The notes: a model not told the origin generated them from the sequence alone. DNA of 64,000 nt from JAPYTK01 sp964401935 (GCA_964401935.1 CAYOAL010000001.1:62001-126000), one strand, 5' to 3'. Numbered from the stretch's first letter, positions 50,054 through 59,254 are shown. Translations and numbers: made by a program.

Positions 50054-51100
50054 GTGGCGATCCACCCGGGTGACACCCTCGCGGGCTTCCGCGTGACCCA
50101 GCTCTTGGGGCGCGGCGGCATGGGAGAGGTTTGGGCTGCGAAGAGCCCCGACGGCCAGCTCGAGGTGGCGATCAAGGTGCTGCTGCCCAACGCAGCGGTG
50201 AAGCCGGACCTGGTCGCGCGCTTCGAGCGCGAAGCGCGCGTCACCGCTTCGATCGAGAGCGAGTACGTGTGCAGGCTGATCGGACACGAGCGCGATCCTT
50301 CGGGGGCGCACCTGCTCATCTTCGAGAAGCTGCTCGGCGAGTCGCTCGCGGAGCGCCTGAAGCGCGAGCTCTATCTGCCGTTCGCGGAGGTGGGGCCGCT
50401 CGTGGCGGACGCGTTCGCGGGTCTCGCCGCTGCCCATCGGGTGGGCGTCATCCATCGCGATCTCAAGCCCGGCAACATCTTCATCGAGTGGACCAACCAA
50501 CCCGATCGCCCGGAGCGCGCGAAGGTGCTCGACTTCGGCATCTCGAAGCTCACCAAGAAGGAGAAGGGGCGCCGCGACGAGCCGAGCCTCACCGACTTCG
50601 ACGCGACGCTCGGCTCCTTTGCCTACATGGCACCGGAGCAGGTGCGAGGAGCGGCGCGCGTCGACGAGCGGGCGGACATCTACGCGATGGGGGCGGTGGC
50701 GTTTCGTGCGCTCGCGGGGCGACTCCCCTTCGAAGGCTCCAACGCGGGCATGATCATCGCGCTGAAGCTCGACCGCCCGGCGCCGTCGCTCTCCGACGTA
50801 ACGGGGGATCGCTGGCCGGCGGCGCTCGAGCGGTTTCTGGAGCGTGCCCTCCAGCGCGACCCTGAGCTGCGCTTTCGCAACGCCGAAGACGCGGGGCTGG
50901 AGTGGGCGGAGGTGCTCCCGTCGGCGCTCTCGCGTCGGGGCACGCCGCCGCCGACGCGCCCTCCACGCGGCAAGGAGCCGCATGGATACCCGACGGACAC
51001 CTCGGTCGACGCAGCGCCCACCATGACCGAGGTCGCGGCCCCTTGGGATGGCGCGCCAACCGCCACCGAAGTCGGTGACGGCTACGACATATCTGACTAA
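50054..51100 (+). CDS. Hanks-type Ser/Thr protein kinase
   Basis: 348 residues with all kinase subdomains: Gly loop 'LGRGGMGEVWAA', Lys41 in 'VAIKVL', catalytic 'GVIHRDLKPGNIFIEW' (Asp136), 'DFGISKL' (160-162) and 'MAPEQVRG'. The C-terminal 60 residues are Pro/Thr-rich with no membrane segment, so it is cytoplasmic. GTG 50054 precedes 'AIHPGDTLAGFRV', the usual start of this family. It lies 75 bases before an FHA-domain sigma-54 activator, whose FHA domain could bind a phospho-Thr made by this kinase. Confidence 0.93.
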   Translation: MAIHPGDTLAGFRVTQLLGRGGMGEVWAAKSPDGQLEVAIKVLLPNAAVKPDLVARFEREARVTASIESEYVCRLIGHERDPSGAHLLIFEKLLGESLAERLKRELYLPFAEVGPLVADAFAGLAAAHRVGVIHRDLKPGNIFIEWTNQPDRPERAKVLDFGISKLTKKEKGRRDEPSLTDFDATLGSFAYMAPEQVRGAARVDERADIYAMGAVAFRALAGRLPFEGSNAGMIIALKLDRPAPSLSDVTGDRWPAALERFLERALQRDPELRFRNAEDAGLEWAEVLPSALSRRGTPPPTRPPRGKEPHGYPTDTSVDAAPTMTEVAAPWDGAPTATEVGDGYDISD

Positions 51101-51175
51101 GGTTCGTACGCTAGCGAGACGTTTGGGATCGAGAAGACGAGCGCCGCGCCGCTCGTTCGAGGTACAGAGCTTCAC

Positions 51176-52537
51176 ATGGGTCGTCTGGATGTAACCGTCG
51201 GTCTGCGGAACCGCGTCAACGTGCGGGGGGGAAGAATCCGCATCGGGGATGACGACACTTGGATCGAGGTGGGACAGGATCCGGTCGTCGTCGGCCGCAA
51301 CCCTGCCTGCCAGGTGGTCATCGAGGATGGCAAGGTCAGCGCGGTGCACGCCGAGTTCACCGCCACCGAGCACGGCGTGCAGGTGCGCGACCTCGGCAGC
51401 CGCAACGGCACCTACGTGGCCGACGTGCGGGTGGGAGAGGTGTGTCTGTCCACGCCGTGCCTCCTCCGGCTCGGCGCCACCGCGCTGCATTTCGAGCCGA
51501 TGCGGCCGGAGAAGGTCGCGGTGCCCACCATCCCCTCCTTCGGCCCGCTCGTGGGCCAGAGCGAGGCGATGCGAAAGATCTTCGATCGCTTCGCGAAGGT
51601 GGCTCCCACCGATCTCACGCTGCTCATCGGCGGCGAGACCGGCACCGGCAAAGAGCTCGCGGCGCAGGCCGTCCACATCGCGAGCAAACGACGGGACAAG
51701 CCGTTCATCGTCGTCGACTGCGGCTCCATCCCGCCGAGCCTCGCCGAAGCCACGCTCTTCGGTCACGAGCGAGGCGCGTTCACCGGCGCCGTCGACCGAC
51801 ACCAGTCGCCGTTCCACGACGCCGAGGGCGGCACCATCTTCATGGACGAGCTCGGGGAGCTCCCGCTCGAGGTGCAGCCCAAGCTCCTGCGTGCGCTCTC
51901 GGAGCGCCGCGTCAAGTCGGTGGGTGGCTCCACCTATCGAGCCTTCGATGTGCGGGTGATCGCGGCGACGCGCCGCGACCTCGTGCGGGCGGTCAATCAA
52001 GGGGCGTTTCGGTCCGACCTTTATTTCCGCGTCGCGCAGGTGAAGGTGGAGCTCCCCGCCCTGCGCACCCGCGTGGAAGACCTCCCCATCCTCGTGCGCA
52101 GCATGCTCAAAGACCTCGGCGACGAGGACGCCTACCAGCGCGTCACCAACCAGCAGCTCGAACGCCTCATGCGCTACGACTGGCCGGGCAACGTCCGCGA
52201 GCTGCGGAACGCGGTGGCGGTGGCGTACGCGCTCGCCGACGCCGGTCACGAGATCGACATCGCCTCGCACCTCGGCGCGCTCTCCGAGGGCGGCGGCGGA
52301 GCCCCCGCGCCGCAGAGCCAGTCCGGCTCGGTCAGCCTCAGCGCGGGCCTCGAGCGTCGTCCCTTCCAGGAGGCCAAGCGGGAGGTCCTGGCTCGCTTCG
52401 CGAAGGAGTACTTCACGAAGCTGGCAGAAGAATCGAAGGGCAACGTGTCGGAGATGGCGCGACGAGCCGGCATGGAGCGGGCCCACGTCCGCACCTATCT
52501 CAAGCGCCACACGATCGACGTGAAGCAGTTCCGTTAG
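51176..52537 (+). CDS. Sigma-54-dependent activator with N-terminal FHA domain
   Basis: 453 residues. An FHA domain spans about 35-105 ('VVVGRNPACQVVIED', 'RDLGSRNGTYVADVRV'), a sigma-54 AAA+ domain about 125-355 (Walker A 'GETGTGKE' 153-160, 'GAFTGA' 200-205, Walker B 'TIFMDELGEL', R-finger 'RSDLYFRV'), and a Fis-type helix-turn-helix the end ('VSEMARRAGMERAHVRTYL'). The FHA domain reads Thr phosphorylation, most likely from the kinase just upstream. It should activate sigma-54 promoters elsewhere. A -24/-12-like site is seen at 62336-62350 ahead of T6SS genes. Confidence 0.93.
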   Translation: MGRLDVTVGLRNRVNVRGGRIRIGDDDTWIEVGQDPVVVGRNPACQVVIEDGKVSAVHAEFTATEHGVQVRDLGSRNGTYVADVRVGEVCLSTPCLLRLGATALHFEPMRPEKVAVPTIPSFGPLVGQSEAMRKIFDRFAKVAPTDLTLLIGGETGTGKELAAQAVHIASKRRDKPFIVVDCGSIPPSLAEATLFGHERGAFTGAVDRHQSPFHDAEGGTIFMDELGELPLEVQPKLLRALSERRVKSVGGSTYRAFDVRVIAATRRDLVRAVNQGAFRSDLYFRVAQVKVELPALRTRVEDLPILVRSMLKDLGDEDAYQRVTNQQLERLMRYDWPGNVRELRNAVAVAYALADAGHEIDIASHLGALSEGGGGAPAPQSQSGSVSLSAGLERRPFQEAKREVLARFAKEYFTKLAEESKGNVSEMARRAGMERAHVRTYLKRHTIDVKQFR

Positions 52538-52545
52538 CGCGGAAC

Positions 52546-52571
52546 GCGCGCGAGCCGTCTACCTCGCGCGC
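52546..52571. terminator. Hairpin between convergent activator and lipoprotein genes
   Basis: GCGCGCGAG (52546-52554) and CTCGCGCGC (52563-52571) form a perfect 9-bp stem over an 8-base loop, placed between two genes that end toward each other. There is no T-tract, so its stop function is inferred. Confidence 0.45.
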
Positions 52572-52598
52572 CAGCTCGCAACGAGCGCGCTCGGCAGC

Positions 52599-53018
52599 TC
52601 ACAACGAACAGGGCCCGTGTTGGGCTTCGACGTCGAGCACCAACGCCGAGCCATCGGAGAGCCGCGCGTCGCCGTCGAGCCACAGCGTGCCGTGTCCGGT
52701 GTAAGCGTGGCCGTGAAAGGTGTCCACGTCGACGCCCTCGGCGGTGGGGGCACAGTCTGGTCCCACGAGCGTGCCCGTCACAACGCTCTGGTCGAGGCGC
52801 TCTTGGGTGTTGATGAGCACGCCGAGGCGCAGGCAGCCGGCCTCGACGGGCACGCACACGGGGACGCGCAGGCCCTCCGCTGTGCTCTCCGCGTTCTCGG
52901 TGCTCCAGATCGGCTCCTCGACGAGAGGCAGCGTCCCCGCCTCTCCCTCCTCCAGCGTCACCGCCGAGCCACAACCTTGCACACACAGGGCGAGCAGCGT
53001 CACGCGCAGGCCGTACAT
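52599..53018 (-). CDS. Small lipoprotein of unknown function
   Basis: 139 residues with a lipobox ('TLLALCVQGC'). The mature part is beta-rich with four Cys ('VPVCVPVEAGCLRLG', 'GPDCAP', 'HGPCSL') and strands such as 'TLWLDGDARLSDGSALVLDV'. No catalytic motif is seen. It converges with the activator gene and diverges from a DUF3592-like gene by 122 bases. Confidence 0.65.
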   Translation of the reverse strand: MYGLRVTLLALCVQGCGSAVTLEEGEAGTLPLVEEPIWSTENAESTAEGLRVPVCVPVEAGCLRLGVLINTQERLDQSVVTGTLVGPDCAPTAEGVDVDTFHGHAYTGHGTLWLDGDARLSDGSALVLDVEAQHGPCSL

Positions 53019-53140
53019 TCGGCTTGGGTATCAGCGTTCGGGGGGCGCGGCAACGCGTGCGCCGGCTGCCCTGGTACATCGCCCCGTGGAGCGGCGATCT
53101 CGCTGGCGCAGCGACTCCCCTTGGGAGACGATCCAAGACG

Positions 53141-53686
53141 ATGTTCGCAACCACCTGGATTTTCTCCATCGTCATCACGCTGGTCGTGGTCGGCGGCAGC
53201 CTCTTCTTCGTGTTCCGGATGATCGGGGGCCTGCAGAAGCAGGCGCAGGAGGAAGCGCGCCTCTTGCAGAGCGGTGCGCCGGCGCAAGGGCAGATCATGG
53301 CGGTGAACCAAACGGGCACCTACATCAACAACCAGCCGCAGGTGCAGATCGTGGTGATGGTGTACCCGCCGAACGGTCAGCCCTACCAAGCTCAGCTGGT
53401 CAAGATCGTGTCGATGTTCGAGACCTCGCAGTTCCAGATCGGGGCCCAGGTGCACGTGCGCTACGATCCGCAGAACCCCGCCAAGATCGCCATCGCGACC
53501 CAGCAGCAGGTAATGGCGCAGCAGCCGATGATGATGGCCCCTCCCGGCTATCCCGGCATGCAGCAGCCCGGCATGCAGCAGCCCGGCATGCAGCAGCCCG
53601 GCATGCAGCAACCCGGCATGCAGGGTCCTGGCTATCCGCCGCCGGGCGGCAACCCGCACGGTGGGGGGGGGCCGCACTACGGGTAG
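53141..53686 (+). CDS. DUF3592-like membrane protein with PGMQQ repeats
   Basis: 181 residues: an N-terminal membrane segment ('FSIVITLVVVGGSLFFVF'), a DUF3592-like beta domain ('RLLQSGAPAQGQIMAVNQTG', 'QLVKIVSMFETSQFQIGAQV', 'VHVRYDPQNPAKIAI'), and a C-terminal disordered tail with five PGMQQ/PGMQG units and Gly/His. DUF3592 proteins have no settled function. ATG 53141 precedes the membrane segment. Confidence 0.75.
   Translation: MFATTWIFSIVITLVVVGGSLFFVFRMIGGLQKQAQEEARLLQSGAPAQGQIMAVNQTGTYINNQPQVQIVVMVYPPNGQPYQAQLVKIVSMFETSQFQIGAQVHVRYDPQNPAKIAIATQQQVMAQQPMMMAPPGYPGMQQPGMQQPGMQQPGMQQPGMQGPGYPPPGGNPHGGGGPHYG
53557..53628 (+). repeat. 15-base in-gene tandem repeat encoding PGMQQ
   Basis: CCCGGCATGCAGCAG is repeated about five times with small changes, encoding Pro-Gly-Met-Gln-Gln in frame at the C-terminus of the DUF3592-like protein. 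The period equals five codons. Confidence 0.88.
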
Positions 53687-53699
53687 GTAGCCGGCGCGG

Positions 53700-55528
53700 T
53701 CAGCTGCGTGCCTCGTCGGCTCCGTCGAGCGCGTGCCAGCCCTGCGCGCCGAGCCGCGTACGCTCCGCGCGGTCTTGTTCCATCTGCCGCTCGAGCTCGT
53801 CGCGCGCAGCCCGCGCCACCGCGCGGCGCTCCTCCTCGGATTGCTCGGGAGGCACGGCGGCCTCGATCATCGACACGTTGTGGCGGCGGAAGCGCTCTGC
53901 GGCCTCCCTCGCCTCGTAGGGATCGACCCCGAGGGCGGCGAGGGCGTGGCGTCCGAGCCGCAAGGCCGACTCGAAGGTCTCGCGTTCGACGACCTCGACC
54001 CCGCGCCGGCGCAGCTCGAAGTAGTGACCGACGTTCCGAGCGCGGGCAAGGATGCGGCAGCGCGGGAAGTGCGCGCGGATGGCGTCGACGAGCGCGACGC
54101 TCTGCGTAGGATCGTCGATGGCGTTGACGAGCAGCCGCGCCTCGGCGATCCCGGCCGACTCGAGCAGATCGGTTCGGGTCGCGTCCCCGAAGTACACGCG
54201 GAAGTCGAAGCGCCGGAGCAGCTCGATCTGATCCGGATCGTGATCGAGCACGGTCGCCTTGAACCCAGCGGCGAAGAGCAGCCGGCCCACGATCTGACCA
54301 AAGCGGCCGAACCCGGCGATGATGACCGGTGCGTGCGCGTCGTCGATGGCGTCGGCCTCGCGCTCGCCCTCGGTGCGGCGCGCGTCGACGCGCTCGAGCA
54401 CGATGAGCAGGAGCGGCGTGAGCGCCATCGACAGGGCCACCGTCAGCGTGAGCAGTCCATCCCACTCGCCGGGGAGGAGGCGCGCGCTCCGCGCCACGCC
54501 GAACACCACGAACGCAAACTCCCCCCCTGCACGAGCAAGGCGGCAAAGAGCCAACGCTGGGTCGGCGCGATCGCGAGCACCCGCGCGAGCCAGCGGAGCG
54601 CGAGCCCCTTGGCGAGCTGGAAGCCACCGAGGAGCGCGAGCACCACCAGCGGTCGCTCGGCGAGCAGCCCGAAATCGATGCTCATGCCCACCGCGATGAA
54701 GAACAAGCCCATGAGCAGGCCCTTGAACGGCTCGATGTCGGTCTCGAGCGCGTGGCGATACTCGCTCGAGGCCAGGAGCACGCCCGCCAGGAAGGCCCCG
54801 AGCGCCATGGACACGCCGGCCCTCGCCATGAGCTCGGCGATCCCGAGCACGAGGAGCAAGGCGAAGGCGGTGAACACTTCGCGGAGGTGGATCTTGGCGA
54901 TGATGCGCAAGACTGGACGCGTCAGGAAGCGCCCGATGACGAACACGAGGGCGATCGCGCCGAGGGCCTTACCCGCGCCCAGCCAGCCAGACGATGTGGA
55001 GCTCGCCTCCGCGGCAGCGAGCAGTGGCACGACGGCCACGAGCGGGATCGCGGCGATGTCCTGAAACAAGAGGATCGAGAACACCCGACGCCCGAGCGGC
55101 GTGGGGCCGAGGTTCTTCTCGGTCATCGTCTGCATCACCACCGCCGTCGACGAGAGGCCGAGGCTCAGCCCTACGATCAGCGCCGCCTGCCAGGTGAACC
55201 CGAGGAGCAGCGCGATGGCTGCGAGCGGCAGGCCACAGGCCAGGAGCTGGACCGCACCGCCGCCAAACACCGCGCGTCGCATCGCCCACAGGCGCGCCGG
55301 ATCGAGCTCGAGGCCGATGACGAAGAGCATGAGCACCACGCCGATCTCCGCGAAGTGCAGCGTGGTGGCGGGATCGGTGGCGACCTTCAGGCCGTAGGGG
55401 CCGATCACGCAGCCGGCGCCCAAGTAACCCAGCACGGAGCCGAGCTTGAGGCGGCTGGCCAGGGGCACGCACACCACGGCCGCGCCGAGATATACGATCG
55501 CATCGGTGAGCAGCGAACCTTCACTCAT
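53700..55528 (-). pseudogene. Kef/CPA2 K+/H+ antiporter, frame interrupted at a G7 run
   Basis: The N-terminal part (54443-55528) has the CPA2 exchanger domain: 'GYLGAGCVIGPYGL', 'IGVVLMLFVIGLELDP', 'GLSLGLSSTAVVMQTM', 'LFQDIAAIPLVAV', and about ten membrane segments. The C-terminal part (53700-54554) continues in another frame with 'GGEFAFVVFGVARSARLL', the last segments, and a TrkA-N Rossmann domain ('VIIAGFGRFGQIVGRLLFAA', 'GDATRTDLL'). Joining 'LLVQGG' to 'EFAFVVF' needs eight G in the run where there are seven (minus strand of 54519-54525). A sequencing miscount, a real mutation, or programmed slippage are all possible. A KefF-like partner overlaps its start. Confidence 0.7.
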
Positions 55529-56165
55529 GACGATCCTCTTGCGCTTGCTCTTCGAGCGGTTGGGCTCGGTCCTCCACCGGTCCGCCTCGATCCTCCACCG
55601 ATCGGCCTCGGTCCTCCACCGATCGGCCTCGGTCCTCCAGCATGCGCATCACGCGCTGGCGGTACGCGTGGGCGGCCTCGTCGAGGGTGGCCTCCGTGAC
55701 CCGGTGGGCCCCGTGCACGAGCAGCGGCTCCTCCCACGTCATCCCGCAGAACTGGGCGGTCTGGCGCACGTGGGGCACGAAGGCCGACATCGGGTGCGCG
55801 TGCATGCCGTCCGGCGAAAACGCCTGCGCATCCCCGCCGGTGGTCACCACCCAGAGGCACCGCTTCCCATGCAGGGCCGTCCCGCCGTCTCCGTAGGCAA
55901 AGCCGCGAGTGAGCACCACGTCGAACCAGTGCTTGAGCAGACCGGGCACCGAGTACCAGTACATCGGGTGTTGCCACACCACGTCGTCGGACTCGAAGAG
56001 CGCTCGCTGCTCGGCCTCCACATCGAGCGCGAAGTCGGGATAGAGATCGTAGAGCGAGCGAACACGCACCGCGTCGAGATCGCGGATGGCGGCGACGAGC
56101 CTACGGTTGGCGCGAGATCGCGTGGGATAAGGGTGCGCGAAGATCACAGTTAGCAAGCCCCGCAC
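55521..56165 (-). CDS. NAD(P)H:quinone reductase-like flavoprotein (KefF/KefG type)
   Basis: About 214 residues. The flavodoxin-like fold is seen in 'LTVIFAHPYPTRSRANRRLV', 'SDDVVWQHPMYWYSVPGLLK', 'LTRGFAYGDGGTALHGKRCL' and 'AQFCGMTWEEPLL', as in KefF/KefG and YwrO. These bind FMN and activate Kef antiporters. The start is probably GTG 56165 (TTG 56156 also fits). The 3' end overlaps the antiporter start by eight bases, which supports a joint Kef system. The last 35 residues are tandem VEDRGRS-type repeats, absent from the family. Confidence 0.85.
   Translation of the reverse strand: MRGLLTVIFAHPYPTRSRANRRLVAAIRDLDAVRVRSLYDLYPDFALDVEAEQRALFESDDVVWQHPMYWYSVPGLLKHWFDVVLTRGFAYGDGGTALHGKRCLWVVTTGGDAQAFSPDGMHAHPMSAFVPHVRQTAQFCGMTWEEPLLVHGAHRVTEATLDEAAHAYRQRVMRMLEDRGRSVEDRGRSVEDRGGPVEDRAQPLEEQAQEDRHE
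55567..55640 (-). repeat. 21-base tandem repeat at the KefF-like gene 3' end
   Basis: About three and a half copies of a 21-base unit encode ED-R-G-R-S-V type heptads near the C-terminus. The period is exactly seven codons, so the frame is kept. The unit is near-identical between copies, which points to recent expansion. Confidence 0.85.
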
Positions 56166-56209
56166 CGTACCACGCGTTGGCCCCCGCCGAAGGCGGACGC
56201 ACCGCTCGT

Positions 56210-56340
56210 GCCCAACAGCCGACAACGAGGCAACGCCCCCCTCGCGAAGCGCGCTTGGGTGGTGGAGCCCCAAGCGCAGGACGGCGCGTGGGAGGCCCCG
56301 CGCGAAGCGCACGAGGAGGGTGCGGCAGCACCTTCCCACA
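56210..56340. repeat. Dispersed intergenic repeat, third copy
   Basis: It matches 36218-36344 over about 110 bases: TCGCGAAGC, then GCGCTTGGG paired with CCCAAGCGC, then a GCGCGAAGCG block, then GGAGGGTGC near GCACCTTCC (one G-U pair). It lies between the KefF-like start and the 3' end of a Gly-rich lipoprotein gene. Confidence 0.75.
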
Positions 56341-56344
56341 AACT

Positions 56345-56662
56345 TCAGTTGCCGCCGGTTCCTCCGTCGCCTCCCGCGCCGCCGGTTCCTCCATCGCCGC
56401 CCGCGCCGCCGCTCCCGCCGCCGCCGCCCGCGCCGCCCGCTCCCCCGTCACCGCCCTCGCCGCCCTCGCCGCCGTCACCGCCTTCGCCACCGACGCCCGT
56501 GCCCCCGCTCCCCGCGGTGCCGCCGCCGGTCGTGGCGGGGCCGGCGCCCACGCCGGTCACGGTCCCCGTCGGCTGGCCATCGGTCGTCTCCTCGTCGACG
56601 CAGGCGGCGTACGTGAGCGAGAACAAACTGGCCGCGAGGAAGAGCTTGCCGGCGGTCGACAT
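56345..56662 (-). CDS. Gly-rich small lipoprotein
   Basis: 105 residues: lipobox in 'KLFLAASLFSLTYAAC', then an acidic 'VDEETTDGQ' and about 70 residues that are nearly all Gly with Asp, Glu, Ala and Thr (GGDGG, GGEGG). Similar Gly-rich lipoprotein tails occur in myxobacterial surface proteins. No globular domain is visible, so it may be a spacer or a truncated relic of a longer gene. ATG 56662 is chosen for the signal. Confidence 0.6.
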   Translation of the reverse strand: MSTAGKLFLAASLFSLTYAACVDEETTDGQPTGTVTGVGAGPATTGGGTAGSGGTGVGGEGGDGGEGGEGGDGGAGGAGGGGGSGGAGGDGGTGGAGGDGGTGGN

Positions 56663-56850
56663 GGCGCGAGCATACCCGCGAAGCGGCGCCCTCACCAAAC
56701 GGTCGCGCCGTGCGAGGTGCGCCGAGGCGCGCGGCGGGCGGCCGCGCGCTGGGCGGGCGCGCAGGGCCCCGACGGAGGGAGGCCCAGAGCCGCGGAGGAC
56801 GCGACGTTGGTGAGGCCCGAGCAGCGCTGAGGTATGGGCATGAGCTGCCC

Positions 56851-58833
56851 ATGTGCCGTGTCCACACCCCTCGTTTCGCCCGTAACATCGGGATCTCGCT
56901 CTTGCTGGCCGGTGCCAGCGTGGGATGCGGCAGCGCCGTGATCCCGGTCGCGCAGCCGGCGAGGCCTGGGAGCACCGCCGCCGGGCCCCCCAGGCCTCTC
57001 ATCGCCGACGCGCTCAAGGGCGACAAGGCCGTCGCCGACGCCATCGTCGGCAACTACACCAAATACGATCACCAGATCGCGATGCGCGATGGAGTGCGGC
57101 TGTTCACCACCGTGTACGTGCCCAAGGACCGCGAGCGATCCTATCCGATCATGCTCCAGCGAACGCCGTACGGCATCGGACCTTACGGCGTCGACAACTA
57201 CCCGAGCACCCAGAACCAGCGGAGCCTGGCGAGGTTTGCTCCATCGTCTCACTTCGTGCGGGACGGGTTCATCTTCGTGCACCAAGACGTGCGTGGCCGC
57301 ATGATGTCGGAGGGCGAGTTCGTCGACGTGCGGCCCATCCAACCCGGCGGGATCGACGAGAGCACGGACGCCTGGGACACCGTCGACTGGCTCGTGAAGA
57401 ACGTGCCCAACAACAACGGGAAGGTCGGCCTGTGGGGGATCTCGTATCCCGGCTTCTACGCCGCTCAGGCCGCGATCAACGCGCACCCGGCCATCAAGGC
57501 CGTGTCGCCCCAGGCCCCGGTCACCGACTGGTTCATGGGCGACGACTTCCACCACAACGGCGCATTCTTCCTCGCCGACGCGTTCTCCTTTTACTCGAGC
57601 TTCGGCAAGCCACGGCCCAAACCCGTCAAGAAGATGGAGTGGGGCTTCGACTACGACTCCGGCGACGCCTACGCGTTCTACCTCGAGCTCGGCCCGCTCT
57701 CGAAGGCGAACGAGCGCCACCTCGAAGGCAAGATCGCGTTCTGGAACGACCTGATGGCCCACGGGACGCTCGACGCGTTCTGGAAGGCCCGCAATCCGCG
57801 CCCCCACTACAAGAACGTCAAGCCGGCGGTGATGACGGTTGGCGGCTGGTACGACGCCGAGGATCTGTTCGGCGCGCTCGAGACCTACCGCGCGTTCGAG
57901 ACGCAGAGCCCGGGCGCCGACAACGTGCTGGTGATGGGGCCTTGGTCCCACGGCGGCTGGGCGCGCTCCGACGGCGACCACCACGGCGACGTCCGGTTCG
58001 GTCAGAAGACCTCCGCGTTCTACCGCGAGCACATCGAGCTGCCCTTCTTTCAGCGCCACCTGAAAGGGATGAGCACCCACGCCTATCCAGAGGCGTGGAT
58101 GTTCGAGGTGGGGACGAACATGTGGCACCGACACGCCGAGTGGCCGCCCCCGGGCTCGAAGCCGACGACCTTCTACTTCGCGGCGAATGGACAGCTCGTG
58201 ACGACGCCCCCCACCGCCAGCGAGGGGTTCGACGAATATCCGAGCGACCCCGACAAGCCAGTGCCCTACCGCGAGGACGTGTCGCTCAAGGTGGAGAAGA
58301 CCTACATGAGCGAGGACCAGCGCTTCGCCGCGAGGCGTCCCGACGTGGTCGTCTTCGCGACGGACGTGCTCTCGTCCGACGTGACGCTGGCGGGCCCTAT
58401 CGAGGCCACCCTGTGGGTGTCCACCACCGGCACCGACGCCGACTTCATCGTGAAGCTCGTCGACGTGTTCCCCGCCGACTACGAAGATCCGAGCCCCAAC
58501 CCCAAGGGGGTGCGCATGGCCGGCTACCAACACCTGGTGCGCGGAGAGGTTATGCGCGGGAAGTTCCGCAACAGCTTCGAGACGCCCGAGCCGTTCAAGC
58601 CCGGAGAGCCGACGCTGGTGCGCTTCACCCTCCCCGACGTGGCGCACAGCTTCCGTGCTGGCCATCGCATCATGGTGCAGGTGCAGAGCAGCTGGTTTCC
58701 GCTCGTCGACCGCAACCCACAAACCTTCACCGACATCTACGCGGCGAAGGCCAGCGACTTCCGGCGAGCCACCCACCGCGTGTACCGGACCGCGTCGATG
58801 GCGTCGGGCGTCAAGGTCACGCTCGCACCGTAA
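56851..58833 (+). CDS. CocE/NonD-family hydrolase, exported lipoprotein
   Basis: 660 residues with a lipobox ('GISLLLAGASVGC'). The alpha/beta-hydrolase domain has 'YDHQIAMRDGVRLFTTVYVP', the nucleophile in 'VGLWGISYPGFYAAQAA' (GxSYxG), and 'DWFMGDDFHHNG'. The C-terminal jelly roll ('VVVFATDVLSSDVTLAGPIE', 'RAGHRIMVQVQSSWFPLVDR') is as in cocaine esterase and X-Pro dipeptidyl peptidases. It probably cleaves acyl or peptidyl bonds outside the inner membrane. ATG 56851 puts the signal at the N-terminus. Confidence 0.92.
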   Translation: MCRVHTPRFARNIGISLLLAGASVGCGSAVIPVAQPARPGSTAAGPPRPLIADALKGDKAVADAIVGNYTKYDHQIAMRDGVRLFTTVYVPKDRERSYPIMLQRTPYGIGPYGVDNYPSTQNQRSLARFAPSSHFVRDGFIFVHQDVRGRMMSEGEFVDVRPIQPGGIDESTDAWDTVDWLVKNVPNNNGKVGLWGISYPGFYAAQAAINAHPAIKAVSPQAPVTDWFMGDDFHHNGAFFLADAFSFYSSFGKPRPKPVKKMEWGFDYDSGDAYAFYLELGPLSKANERHLEGKIAFWNDLMAHGTLDAFWKARNPRPHYKNVKPAVMTVGGWYDAEDLFGALETYRAFETQSPGADNVLVMGPWSHGGWARSDGDHHGDVRFGQKTSAFYREHIELPFFQRHLKGMSTHAYPEAWMFEVGTNMWHRHAEWPPPGSKPTTFYFAANGQLVTTPPTASEGFDEYPSDPDKPVPYREDVSLKVEKTYMSEDQRFAARRPDVVVFATDVLSSDVTLAGPIEATLWVSTTGTDADFIVKLVDVFPADYEDPSPNPKGVRMAGYQHLVRGEVMRGKFRNSFETPEPFKPGEPTLVRFTLPDVAHSFRAGHRIMVQVQSSWFPLVDRNPQTFTDIYAAKASDFRRATHRVYRTASMASGVKVTLAP

Positions 58834-58846
58834 CCTGCCCCTCAGG

Positions 58847-59254
58847 TCACGGCGCTGGGGTCGGCGGGAGCTCGGCGGCGAGAGTGCACGGGCCATCGTG
58901 CACGCCCACGGTCAAGGTGACGGACTGATGACCCGAGAGCTCGAGCACGACGCCGTAGTCGCCCTGCTCCACCTCGAGCGGGGTGACGCCGAGGGCGATG
59001 CGCTCATCGCCGCGCTGCGCGAGCACGGTGGCGCCGCTCGGTCGACTGGTGACCGCGCAGCTCTTCCCAGCGCCGGAGCGAGCGCTCGGCGGCACCTCGG
59101 GGGCACTCGCGGCGAGCTCCGCGGCGTCCCGGGCCTCGCGCGCCTCTCTCGCCTGCATGCAGGTGCGCACCCCGACCATGGCCGTCACGATCACGACGCT
59201 GAACACCAGCACGGTGATCCGGAGGGCTCGTTCGCTCTTCGCCGGCTCGCTCAT
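58847..59254 (-). CDS. PEGA-domain membrane-anchored protein
   Basis: 135 residues. One N-terminal membrane segment ('ITVLVFSVVIVTAMVGV') is followed by a short helix and a PEGA domain: 'AVTSRPSGATVLAQRGDERI', 'ALGVTPLEVEQGDYGVVLEL', 'SGHQSVTLTVGVHDGP'. PEGA domains are beta-sandwiches common in myxobacterial surface proteins and kinases. Two Cys could form a disulphide. It converges with the CocE gene. ATG 59254 ('MSEPAKSER') chosen over 59272. Confidence 0.8.
   Translation of the reverse strand: MSEPAKSERALRITVLVFSVVIVTAMVGVRTCMQAREAREARDAAELAASAPEVPPSARSGAGKSCAVTSRPSGATVLAQRGDERIALGVTPLEVEQGDYGVVLELSGHQSVTLTVGVHDGPCTLAAELPPTPAP

Noticed and set aside
56345..56560. Gly-rich repeats as a mobile repeat element
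   Set aside because: They keep one frame and code for the tail of a lipoprotein with a good signal peptide.
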